The notes under the pieces were generated by a model. It did no database searches and was not told the origin of the DNA. It saw only the letters and a program-made list of their open reading frames with translations. Both the position numbers and the translations under genes were made by a program. Below are positions 28,196-35,278 of a stretch of 64,000 bases of DNA, one piece after another. Origin of the DNA: Marinagarivorans sp. (GTDB lineage Bacteria > Pseudomonadota > Gammaproteobacteria > Pseudomonadales > Cellvibrionaceae); NCBI GenBank assembly GCA_028281865.1, contig JANQJB010000106.1:1-64000 (forward strand), given 5' to 3'. Numbering within the stretch: position 1 is the stretch's first letter; the number at the start of each line of letters is the position of its first letter.

Positions 28196-29125
28196 CTATT
28201 TCCTCATTTCGAGCTGAACAATTAACGGCAGATGATCAGAACCAAAGTTTTTTCCAATGCGTAATGAATTAACGCGCAAGCCATTGGAAATCAAACAATG
28301 GTCAATAGGAATTCCCATAAAGTATAGTGAAGCTGGCCACGTTGCCAACACTCCATAACCTGCCCTTACATCACGCATGCCAGTTTCATCCATCAGTTTT
28401 TCAAAATATTTGGACCACGGCCCCGTGTTTAAATCGCCTATCAATATACGTTCGCCAAATAATTGATTTAAATAAACTGCCAGCTCGCCAAGTTGATCAT
28501 TCCTTAAAGCATAGAGATAGTCATCAACAGGCGGCGGTGGATGAGTGGCAACAATGTTCATTTTTTTTCCGCCAAATTCAAATGTGCCATGCAAACTTGG
28601 AAATTCGCTTTTACCCAGTTTATGCATGCGCGCATCCATTAGAAAACGACTAAAAATCGCAATACCGAAATTATCCTCACGACTAACAACTGCGCCGTAA
28701 GGGTAATTGACATCCAGTTGTTTTAGCTGTCTCGCCCATGCATTATTAACCTCTTGCAAAACAATAATATCAGCGTTGGATTCGTTGACCACCTGAAAAA
28801 AATCTGCATATTGAATGTTTATCGCTTGCACATTTGCCTGCAAGAGCGTGAGCTTTTCGCCTGGCTGAGGATCTTTATTATCGGGAAAATTATCAAAATA
28901 CAGAGGTAACAGTGAGCTGATATTGATCGCCAAAAACAGCGCAAACAAAATCGCATTTTTAATCTGTTTAGCAATCAATAATAAAACAACACAAACGGCG
29001 AGCACGGCGAAGAGTTGCCAAACAAAGTTGCTGGCCAAGTCAACAAGACGATGCTCAACAGGAATGAACCTAATAGTTGTGAAAATCAGTGCGACAAACC
29101 CAACAATATTGATTATGCGTTTCAT
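28196..29125 (-). CDS. Membrane-anchored endonuclease/exonuclease/phosphatase family protein
   Basis: Three N-terminal hydrophobic segments (about residues 3-22, 30-53 and 60-78) precede an EEP domain (about 90-305). Motifs of the DNase I-like fold are present: LLQANVQ with a metal-site Asn, DIIVLQEVN with the Mg-binding Glu, IGDLNTGPWS with the Asp/Asn pair and a final SDHLPLIVQ with the catalytic Asp-His. The layout resembles the YafD group. The catalytic domain should face the cytoplasm or periplasm depending on topology, which I cannot decide; substrate (nucleic acid or phospholipid head group) is unknown. Its start lies 4 bp after the stop of the upstream methyltransferase gene, so they are cotranscribed. 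Confidence 0.87.
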   Translation of the reverse strand: MKRIINIVGFVALIFTTIRFIPVEHRLVDLASNFVWQLFAVLAVCVVLLLIAKQIKNAILFALFLAINISSLLPLYFDNFPDNKDPQPGEKLTLLQANVQAINIQYADFFQVVNESNADIIVLQEVNNAWARQLKQLDVNYPYGAVVSREDNFGIAIFSRFLMDARMHKLGKSEFPSLHGTFEFGGKKMNIVATHPPPPVDDYLYALRNDQLGELAVYLNQLFGERILIGDLNTGPWSKYFEKLMDETGMRDVRAGYGVLATWPASLYFMGIPIDHCLISNGLRVNSLRIGKNFGSDHLPLIVQLEMRK

Positions 29126-29129
29126 CTAT

Positions 29130-29723
29130 TTAGCTTCCCAATTTTTTCCACACAAGTGTTCGATTATTCGCAGGCATGGTGTTGTCCTCCATCAATTCCA
29201 GCCCAACCTCTTGTGCGCAAGCATTCACTCTTTCAAAGTCACGAATGCCACGGTCTAACGAAACACTTTTCAACCACTGTTCAAAACGCTCGTTGCTTTC
29301 ACTGGTAAAGGTTCCGTCGTAGTTGAAAGGTCCATAAAGAGCAAATTTTCCATTTTCTGGCAAATTTGCTCCCACATGCCGGACCATCTTTTCGGTTAAA
29401 TTCCAAGACATGATATGTGCAGTATTAGCAGAAAATACTGCGTCATAATTATCTGGCCAAACAGGTTTTAGCATATCGAGTAAAAGCGGCTTTGGTTGTT
29501 CAGCCTCGCAGATATCTAACCACCGCTTAATATCAGCGAGATTTTCTTCGACGTCAGAAGTCTGCCAAATTAAGTGCGGTAGACGCGGCGCAAAAAAATG
29601 CGCGTGTTGCCCCGTTCCCGAACCAATTTCCAGAACATGCTTAGATTCGCTAAAAATACGTAGCAAAATTTCGAGAATGGGAGCCTTATTATTTTCACAC
29701 GCCTGGGAAAAAGGAAGTGACAT
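29130..29723 (-). CDS. DUF938 SAM-dependent methyltransferase-like protein
   Basis: From the ATG at 29723 (AAGGA 9 nt upstream) the protein has 197 residues and begins MSLPFSQACENNK, as DUF938 members do. The SAM-binding motif VLEIGSGTGQHAHFFA is intact, and the PLLLDML and SANTAHIMSW segments are typical. It is a cytoplasmic class I methyltransferase-fold protein of unknown substrate. An in-frame GTG at 29762 would add 13 residues that do not fit the family. It overlaps closely with the EEP gene (4-bp gap) on the same strand. Confidence 0.87.
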   Translation of the reverse strand: MSLPFSQACENNKAPILEILLRIFSESKHVLEIGSGTGQHAHFFAPRLPHLIWQTSDVEENLADIKRWLDICEAEQPKPLLLDMLKPVWPDNYDAVFSANTAHIMSWNLTEKMVRHVGANLPENGKFALYGPFNYDGTFTSESNERFEQWLKSVSLDRGIRDFERVNACAQEVGLELMEDNTMPANNRTLVWKKLGS

Positions 29724-29818
29724 ACCAAAAGTCCTTACTTCATTCGTTCTGCACTTATTCACGAGTTTCTATTGTGCCCGAGAGGATTATAGAGGTCGAT
29801 GATTTAGTGTGCCGTCGA

Positions 29819-30682
29819 TTATTTTCCCTTCGAAATAATGGTAGAAAGCACTTCGAGCTTTGCAGGGTCCTGGTCGATAAAACGCACAATAACTTTGACC
29901 GACTCACTGTCCGCACTCGCTTTTGCGGCGGCAACACAATGCACATAGGCATTAATACGCGCCACCGTTTGCGACGATGGAATTTCCAAGTCTACAGAAA
30001 GAGTATCAAAAACCTGCGGTAACGCCTCCGCACGCGGTATAACTCCGTTAAGCGCCTGTAACGACAAATCCATCATTTCACAAGGGTGACTATGGTCAGC
30101 AAAGCGCAGCGTAACGGTACCCGGAAAATTCTGAATACGCGCCGAAGCAGCACTGCCATTGGGTTTCGGTGCAGCTTTCGGAGAGGGTGCCTTACTTTTT
30201 GCCGTGTCTTTCACCTGCTCGCTGCCCTTGGTCAATACGTCAACTGACGCAAAAGCTACACCACGGTTGCTTGGGTCTGACATAACACTGGAATTGGCCG
30301 TGATGCCAAGCTTCTTAGTTTGTTTGGCTACTTTTCGAGTAAGCTCCTCTGGCTTGAAGGGTTTGCTGATATAGTCGGTAACCCCCGATTTTAGTGCTTC
30401 AACAACGTGGTCACGGTCACCGCGACTGGTAATCATGATAAAGGGAGTTTCTTTGGTAGTGGGCTGCTCTCGCACCCAACGCAGTAACTCATCGCCACCC
30501 ATTTGTGGCATTTCCCAATCGGAAAGAATGATATCGGGGATTTTTTGCTTAATTAGCGCCATAGCTCGCGTGCCGTCGTGCGCTTCAGCAAAGTCAACGT
30601 GGTCATACATTTGACGTAGCGTACGCTTTACCATATCGCGCACAAGCTTTGCGTCGTCGACTACCAGTACTTTTAAGGTCAT
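29819..30682 (-). CDS. Response regulator with C-terminal PilZ-like domain
   Basis: A CheY-type receiver spans about 1-122, with the acidic pocket VVDD (9-10), the phospho-acceptor Asp55 in LSDWEMP, Thr85 and Lys107 in SKPFKP all present. A linker rich in Lys/Pro/Ala (about 150-175) leads to a PilZ-like domain (about 178-285). The usual PilZ c-di-GMP motifs are degenerate: no clear RxxxR, and DLSLQA where (D/N)xSxxG is expected, so ligand binding may be lost. It is a single-domain-output regulator acting by protein contact. No cognate histidine kinase is adjacent. The ATG at 30682 starts MTLKVLVVDD, as expected. Confidence 0.85.
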   Translation of the reverse strand: MTLKVLVVDDAKLVRDMVKRTLRQMYDHVDFAEAHDGTRAMALIKQKIPDIILSDWEMPQMGGDELLRWVREQPTTKETPFIMITSRGDRDHVVEALKSGVTDYISKPFKPEELTRKVAKQTKKLGITANSSVMSDPSNRGVAFASVDVLTKGSEQVKDTAKSKAPSPKAAPKPNGSAASARIQNFPGTVTLRFADHSHPCEMMDLSLQALNGVIPRAEALPQVFDTLSVDLEIPSSQTVARINAYVHCVAAAKASADSESVKVIVRFIDQDPAKLEVLSTIISKGK

Positions 30683-30739
30683 GCATCAAACCCTTGGTTG
30701 CTTGCTCGCCGGTGAGGCCCGTGCCCAAAGGTCTGAGTG

Positions 30740-31510
30740 TTATTGCTTCCTCGTAAACACCCAACTAGCGCCGTCGGACAGGGATTCGCTGTACGCATAA
30801 CCGTCGTAATCGAACCCAACGATGTCTTGAACTTGCGTAAGCCTATTCTTAATAATATAGGCGCTCATGAGGCCCCTTGCCTTTTTGGCGAAAAAACTGA
30901 TGATTTTGTATTGGCCGTTCTTCCAATCTTTAAAAACCGGTTCAATTATTTCAGCCTTCAGCACGCCTTTATTTACCGATTTGAAATATTCATTTGACGC
31001 AAGATTTACTAAAGTATCAGTTTTTAGCTTTTTCAGTTGTTTGTTCAGCTGCTCGGTGATGATATCGCCCCAAAACTGATACAAGTCTTTGCCGCGCTCG
31101 TTCTTAAGCGCCGTTCCCATCTCCAAGCGATAGGGCTGCATTAAATCAAGGGGGCGCAAGCAACCGTAGAGCCCAGACAGAATTCGCAGGTGGTCTTGGG
31201 CAAATGCAAGATCTTCAGCATCCATTGAAGGCGCATCCAAGCCTTGATAAACATCCCCGTTAAAAGCCAGCACAGCCGGCCTTGCATTGCTTTTGTTAAA
31301 TGGCAGCGACCAACTTTGATAGCGATCGTAGTTCAATTGACCCAACTTATCGCTGATGCCCATCAGTTTGGACAGCTGATGCGGTGCCTTTTTACGCAAG
31401 TCGTCAACCAACACTTCGGCCTGATCTAACAACAAAGGCTGCGAGGTTTTGGTTTTCGCGATGGTTGATTCATAGTCTAGGTTTTTGGCTGGGGATATCA
31501 CTAATAGCAT
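30740..31510 (-). CDS. yaaA: Peroxide stress protein YaaA
   Basis: The 256-residue protein matches YaaA (UPF0246) over its full length: MLLVISPAKNLDY at the start, ARPAVLAFNGDVYQGLDA, ILSGLYGCLRPLDLMQPYRLEMG and NLASNEYFK in the middle, and ISFFAKKARGLMSAYIIKN near the end. YaaA lowers free iron and limits oxidative damage during peroxide stress in E. coli, and has a DNA-binding cantaloupe fold. A palindromic element (31625-31738) lies just upstream of its start. Confidence 0.95.
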   Translation of the reverse strand: MLLVISPAKNLDYESTIAKTKTSQPLLLDQAEVLVDDLRKKAPHQLSKLMGISDKLGQLNYDRYQSWSLPFNKSNARPAVLAFNGDVYQGLDAPSMDAEDLAFAQDHLRILSGLYGCLRPLDLMQPYRLEMGTALKNERGKDLYQFWGDIITEQLNKQLKKLKTDTLVNLASNEYFKSVNKGVLKAEIIEPVFKDWKNGQYKIISFFAKKARGLMSAYIIKNRLTQVQDIVGFDYDGYAYSESLSDGASWVFTRKQ

Positions 31511-31624
31511 GTTTATTGTTCACTTATTCTAAGTTCAGTCTCTAGTAGACAGTCCGCCCCGGACCTCCACCAACTCATTCTGGTTTCGATTCTTTAGAAA
31601 GCTTAAGCTCAATTGTGGCTATGA

Positions 31625-31738
31625 GTTTTCGCAGGAGGGACGAACCTTTTCAGGCTGTGAAAATCGTGGACGATTTTGACAGAGTCCCCAGGGAGGGGTT
31701 TACGACGCCCTGAAAAGGTTCGTCCCTCCTGCGAAAAC
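31625..31738. repeat. Family A palindromic element, copy 2
   Basis: A perfect 30-bp inverted repeat (31625-31654 with 31709-31738) encloses an inner hairpin (31655-31667 with 31670-31682, one G-G mismatch) and a 26-nt linker (31683-31708, agtccccagggaggggttta then cgacgc). Architecture and arm length equal those at 18725-18837, but the arm sequence is different. It separates yaaA from the DUF4265-like gene. Both copies have cggtct-like bases just outside the right arm. Confidence 0.9.
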
Positions 31739-31756
31739 GGTCTTAATATAAAAAGA

Positions 31757-32233
31757 CTAGCTTTCACCCAAAATCTCCTGCCACCAATTTAACGGCGTCT
31801 GCCCATCTACAGGATCGTAAACATTGCCATAATACCAGGCAGTGCTGCTCGTCATCGCCTTATTCAAAATATCTTCTATCGCAGTAAAACCACAGCTCAC
31901 GTGAATACTAAACACCAACATTCGCGGAGTTTCGATATCCAACATGCCACCAAGTTTCTCGATTTCCGAACCCAGGCTGTCAGCTAATGGCTCAATATTA
32001 TCTTTCGAAAAAACGCGAATACAGAGGTTACCGCTGCGTCGCTTGATTTCAAATTGCCCCGTTTGCTGGTCTAATTTGATAACATCGCCGCTGGCCAAAC
32101 CTTTGATAAACGCCGGCGAATTAACCAATTCGCATTCGTTATCTTCGTTGACTCGTACGCGCAATTTTTCAGCGACAGGCTGACCCTCAGCATCATAACC
32201 CGCCATCATTTCTATAACTTCTAGTGAACTCAT
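31757..32233 (-). CDS. DUF4265-like protein
   Basis: This 158-residue soluble protein resembles DUF4265: an N-terminal strand pair around VAEKLRVRV, the block CELVNSPAFIKGLASGDVIKLD where the family has a conserved N-x-PF segment and gGDvv, then FEIKRRSGNLCIRVF. No signal peptide or catalytic motif is visible and the function is unknown. The last ~45 residues (AWYYGNVYDPVDGQTPLNWWQEIL) are Trp-rich. It is divergent from the M48 protease gene, with 51 bp between the starts, so the two promoters must overlap or lie close. Confidence 0.65.
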   Translation of the reverse strand: MSSLEVIEMMAGYDAEGQPVAEKLRVRVNEDNECELVNSPAFIKGLASGDVIKLDQQTGQFEIKRRSGNLCIRVFSKDNIEPLADSLGSEIEKLGGMLDIETPRMLVFSIHVSCGFTAIEDILNKAMTSSTAWYYGNVYDPVDGQTPLNWWQEILGES

Positions 32234-32284
32234 ATGCTAAATCACTGTTAAAATTGCGCGACATTATAAACCAGGGGGTACCAC

Positions 32285-33553
32285 ATGCATCTAGCTCGTT
32301 TTAGTTTAATTGTTATCTCATTACTGACTCTCTCCAGCTGCATGGTCAATCCAGTAACGGGAAAGAGAGAGCTCTCGCTCATGTCGCAAGAGCAACAGAT
32401 TGCGATGGGCGAACAATACTACAAGCCCTACCAACAGCAACAAGGGGGCGTGTACATCGTTGATCCGAATTTGAACGTTTACGTTAGATCGATTGGCCAA
32501 AAACTCGCCGCCGTTAGTGACCAGAAAAACCTACCCTACGATTTTGTAGTGCTAAACGATAGTACGCCCAACGCCTGGGCGCTTCCCGGAGGAAAAATTG
32601 CCATCAATCGCGGGCTGCTCCTACTGATGGAAGACGAATCTCAGCTCGCGGCAGTACTGGCACACGAGATAGTGCACGCAGCAGCTGGCCATTCAGCTCT
32701 GCAACAGACCCGCTCTAGTTTGCTTGGGCTTGGAGCGTCAGCTATCTCGTTACTAGGCGGGCGCACAGACTACGGAGCTCTTATCGACCAAGGTCTTGGG
32801 TTAGGCGTAGGCGCGGTGAGTGCCCAATACGGACGCTGGGATGAGCTAGAAGCTGATGCCGTCGGCGTTCGCTACATGATAGACGCCGGATATGACCCCA
32901 ACGGTGCAGTTGAATTACAGCAAAAATTTGTCGAGCTGTCACAAGGAAGGGAAAGAGACATTATGTCGAGTTTATTCGCTAGCCACCCTCCCTCGCAAAA
33001 GCGCGTGGAGCTGAACCGAGAACTAGCAGCTAACAAAACCGGCGTACGCAACAAAAAAGCTTATCAACGTGCAATTAAGCAGCTGCAGAAAGATGCCAAA
33101 GCTTATCGCGCCCACGATCAAGCACTTAAAGCCGCTAGCGAGAAGAACTTTACCTACGCAATGAGCTTGGTTAACAGCGCGATAAAACAGCAACCGCAAG
33201 AAGCCATATTTTACGTCACCAAAGGCCAGCTGCTTGCACAAAATGGTAAACAGACAGAAGCTCTAGCCGCCTTCAAAACGGCCAGTAGTAAAAACCCCGA
33301 ATACGTCATGGGATATTTAAACCGTGGCATCACCGAATACAAGTTGAAAAAAACGCAGGACGCGCAAAACAGCCTTATTACCGCGGAAAGAATTTTGCGT
33401 ACGCCTATCGCAAATTTTTACTTGGGTGAGATTTTTCTCGGACAAGGCAATTCGGCTGCAGCGGCCGACCACTACCGTTTCGCAGCTCAAGACAGTGGCG
33501 AAGTCGGAAATGCCGCGAAAGGACGTTTGGCTAAAATGGGACAAACACAATAA
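32285..33553 (+). CDS. M48 family metalloprotease lipoprotein with C-terminal TPR region
   Basis: A lipoprotein signal ends at Cys19 (TLSSC). The protease domain carries HEIVH (H127, E128, H131) and the downstream third-ligand Glu in WDELEADAVG. Residues about 270-415 form TPR-like helices (GYLNRGITEYKLKKTQDAQNSL). This layout matches the BepA/LoiP-type periplasmic proteases that handle outer-membrane protein quality control. The 422-residue length is close to BepA. The ATG at 32285 follows GGGGG about 7 nt upstream (CCAGGGGGTACCAC). Confidence 0.92.
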   Translation: MHLARFSLIVISLLTLSSCMVNPVTGKRELSLMSQEQQIAMGEQYYKPYQQQQGGVYIVDPNLNVYVRSIGQKLAAVSDQKNLPYDFVVLNDSTPNAWALPGGKIAINRGLLLLMEDESQLAAVLAHEIVHAAAGHSALQQTRSSLLGLGASAISLLGGRTDYGALIDQGLGLGVGAVSAQYGRWDELEADAVGVRYMIDAGYDPNGAVELQQKFVELSQGRERDIMSSLFASHPPSQKRVELNRELAANKTGVRNKKAYQRAIKQLQKDAKAYRAHDQALKAASEKNFTYAMSLVNSAIKQQPQEAIFYVTKGQLLAQNGKQTEALAAFKTASSKNPEYVMGYLNRGITEYKLKKTQDAQNSLITAERILRTPIANFYLGEIFLGQGNSAAAADHYRFAAQDSGEVGNAAKGRLAKMGQTQ

Positions 33554-33732
33554 ACTAAAGCTTCCCCTCTCCCCACACATATTCCAACAGCCGGGTAGCA
33601 CTCTTTGCTATCCGCATATTTTCTCCACCTTACCCATCTATGAAATACGGTTTCTATACCAAAAGCGCTTAACATAGAAAATAATCCCAACAAACAAGAC
33701 TATCGACTACGTCTCTTTTTTTTAATATTCAT

Positions 33733-33774
33733 TTGACAAACACACTTTTCAATGTATATTTTATGTATATACAT
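33733..33774 (+). promoter_or_regulatory. Promoter with palindromic operator for the RHH gene
   Basis: TTGACA (33733-33738) and TATATT (33755-33760) with a 16-nt spacer form a good promoter. Two direct copies of atgtatat (33752-33759 and 33763-33770), 11 bp apart or one helical turn, overlap the -10, and the second is part of the perfect palindrome atgtatatacat (33763-33774). This is a plausible operator for the ribbon-helix-helix product. Confidence 0.65.
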
Positions 33775-33810
33775 TTGATATGCACTCAATATTGAGGCTT
33801 GCAGCAGTTT

Positions 33811-34008
33811 ATGGCGGACAAAAAAGAACGCAGTACTAAAAAGTCCCAAAAGAAAAAGGCATTAAAAAAAGATAGCCAGTTAATTATTCGTATAAATGGA
33901 GAAGAGCGTGATCAGTTCGTTGAATTATGCGAAGAATTAGATACCAGTGCTGCCAGGGAGATTCGAAGATTTATCCGGCAATTCTTAGATGAGCACGCGC
34001 CGGATTAG
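33811..34008 (+). CDS. Small ribbon-helix-helix (CopG/Arc-like) protein
   Basis: The 65-residue product has a Lys-rich N-terminal tail (about 1-22) then a strand-helix-helix pattern: SQLIIRING, ERDQFVELCEELD and SAAREIRRFIRQFLDEH, matching the ribbon-helix-helix fold of dimeric DNA-binding repressors. A short palindrome with direct repeats overlaps the upstream promoter, so it probably represses its own gene. No toxin-like gene follows immediately, so an antitoxin role is unsupported. The ATG at 33811 lacks a good Shine-Dalgarno; the in-frame TTG at 33799 is an alternative. Confidence 0.68.
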   Translation: MADKKERSTKKSQKKKALKKDSQLIIRINGEERDQFVELCEELDTSAAREIRRFIRQFLDEHAPD

Positions 34009-34029
34009 CAGTTTTACGTGTTCATCAAC

Positions 34030-34148
34030 TAGAACCTATCTCAAAATTAGAGATAAGTGTTTCAAGCAATAAACTCGTCGATAAGGCGTGTGAAGTAGTA
34101 GTAAGCAGTATGCAGAAGACACTTGAATTACTTTAGAGATAGGTTCTA
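34030..34148. repeat. MITE-like 119-bp palindrome-ended element
   Basis: Perfect 13-bp terminal inverted repeats (tagaacctatctc at 34030-34042, gagataggttcta at 34136-34148) bound a 119-bp non-coding sequence with a weaker inner pairing (34055-34063 with 34115-34124). If the outer TA on each end is a target duplication, this fits a small non-autonomous element of an IS630/Tc-type transposon. It has no gene. Confidence 0.6.
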
Positions 34149-34152
34149 TTTA

Positions 34153-34352
34153 GTTCGATGTTAAACATCGAACATCAATTTTCTTGCAAAAGAAAATTGG
34201 CTGATCGTTCGTTAAAATGACATTTTCGCTCAGCGATAAGGCGATGCTGGAAGCTGGAAGCTGGAGCACAGTTTACATGAGTAAATGAGCACCAGGAGTC
34301 CAACATCAACGAAGTCGTAGGGCGAAAAGGGCTTTTAACGAGCGATTAATTA
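34153..34352. repeat. Family B structured repeat, copy 1
   Basis: The element holds two short hairpins (34153-34173; 34177-34198, aattttcttgcaaaagaaaa plus tt) and a long imperfect stem (about 34202-34229 with 34323-34349). Its core, ggaagctggagc (34256-34267), taaatgagcaccaggagtcc (34282-34301) and aacgaagtc (34308-34316), recurs in inverted orientation at 47683-47851. The stem arms of the two copies differ. A tandem gctggaa repeat lies at 34246-34262. The whole sits between the RHH gene and the Lys-rich microprotein. Confidence 0.82.
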
Positions 34353-34387
34353 ACTCAAAACAACACTCAACGACATTGGAGAAACAT

Positions 34388-34501
34388 ATGTCCAAAAAAG
34401 TTAAAGTATTAAAAAAAGCTATCAAATCAACTAAGGCCAAAGTAGCCAAACAAGAAGGCAAGCTTAAAAAACTGAAGAAAAAGCTAAAAAAAGCTGCTTA
34501 A
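34388..34501 (+). CDS. Lysine-rich 37-aa microprotein
   Basis: A GGAG box 7 nt before the ATG at 34388 opens a 37-residue frame, and a perfect 13-bp terminator hairpin follows 17 bp after the stop. Seventeen of the 37 residues are Lys, only one is acidic, and the rest are mostly Ala, Leu and Val, giving a probable amphipathic helix (KLKKLKKKLKKAA at the end). There is no signal peptide. Highly basic proteins like this bind nucleic acid (histone H1-like tails) or act on membranes; neither can be chosen from sequence. The clear start signal and terminator argue that the frame is real. Confidence 0.66.
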   Translation: MSKKVKVLKKAIKSTKAKVAKQEGKLKKLKKKLKKAA

Positions 34502-34518
34502 GTAGCCGCCGATGTATC

Positions 34519-34553
34519 ATTTTTACAATGCTCCATCGGGGCATTGTAAAAAT
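34519..34553. terminator. Bidirectional terminator
   Basis: A perfect 13-bp stem (atttttacaatgc 34519-34531 with gcattgtaaaaat 34541-34553) with a 9-nt loop lies between the convergent microprotein and PLD-like genes. A/T runs on both arms suit termination in either direction. Confidence 0.82.
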
Positions 34554-35243
34554 CTAAGCCAGATTGAATTTACGCCACAGCTCGTCAAACTTGTCCTGAA
34601 ATTCACCCACAAGGCGTTCGTCACCTGTAACCAAAATATTTTCCTGGTTTTTCTCTGTCGCACTGCGCGTCCAATTAAAACTACCGTTGATTAAAATACT
34701 TTGATCAAAAATTGCGAACTTGTGGTGCATATGATGCTTACTCGCATCCATTTTCACGGTAATACCTTCTGCTTGTAATAAATCGATATCGCTTCCGCGA
34801 TCTTCCGACTTTTGGTTGTCTGTTAAAATACGCACTTGCACATCGCGTTGATGAGCAGCAATTAAACCCTCGCTTAAACGGTTATCTGAAATCGTAAAAA
34901 CACAAACGTCTATCGTATACTTCGCGCGAAAACACTGTTCTAAGATAGCGCGGCAACAACCTTTGCCCGGGCTAAAATGGGCTTCTGCGACACGATTATT
35001 TGGTCCCGCCCGATCAATTGTTTTTACCACCTTTTCCAGCCAACGCAAAGACATTCGTACATTCTCACCTTTTTCTTCGATAACATGATGCACAAAGTCA
35101 AAGGCTCGATTGCGCGCAAACCGCCGCTCATCAACCGTCGCATTTTCAAGGTAGGCAAAAAGTGCATGCTTTTCATCATCGTCTAAACGCCGATCTTGAA
35201 AAGCCTGCTCAAGCAGTAATTCTAAGTGATGATGCTTAAACAT
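34554..35243 (-). CDS. Phospholipase D-like (single-HKD) protein, probable nuclease
   Basis: The 229-residue protein has a helical N-terminal part (about 1-80) and a PLD domain (about 85-225) with one HKD motif, HHKFAIFD (H173, K175, D180), followed by GSFNWT. A single HKD means it must dimerise to form an active site, as in Nuc-type endonucleases and mitochondrial PLD. No signal peptide is present, so a cytoplasmic nuclease is more likely than a secreted lipase. A family identity beyond this is not clear. It ends directly at the bidirectional terminator. Confidence 0.85.
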   Translation of the reverse strand: MFKHHHLELLLEQAFQDRRLDDDEKHALFAYLENATVDERRFARNRAFDFVHHVIEEKGENVRMSLRWLEKVVKTIDRAGPNNRVAEAHFSPGKGCCRAILEQCFRAKYTIDVCVFTISDNRLSEGLIAAHQRDVQVRILTDNQKSEDRGSDIDLLQAEGITVKMDASKHHMHHKFAIFDQSILINGSFNWTRSATEKNQENILVTGDERLVGEFQDKFDELWRKFNLA

Positions 35244-35278
35244 GAAAAATTACAATTTACGAAATTATGAGACAGGGT

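Noticed and set aside
34030..34148. A toxin partner for the RHH protein
   Set aside because: The stretch after the RHH gene is a non-coding palindromic element; no toxin-like frame is present.
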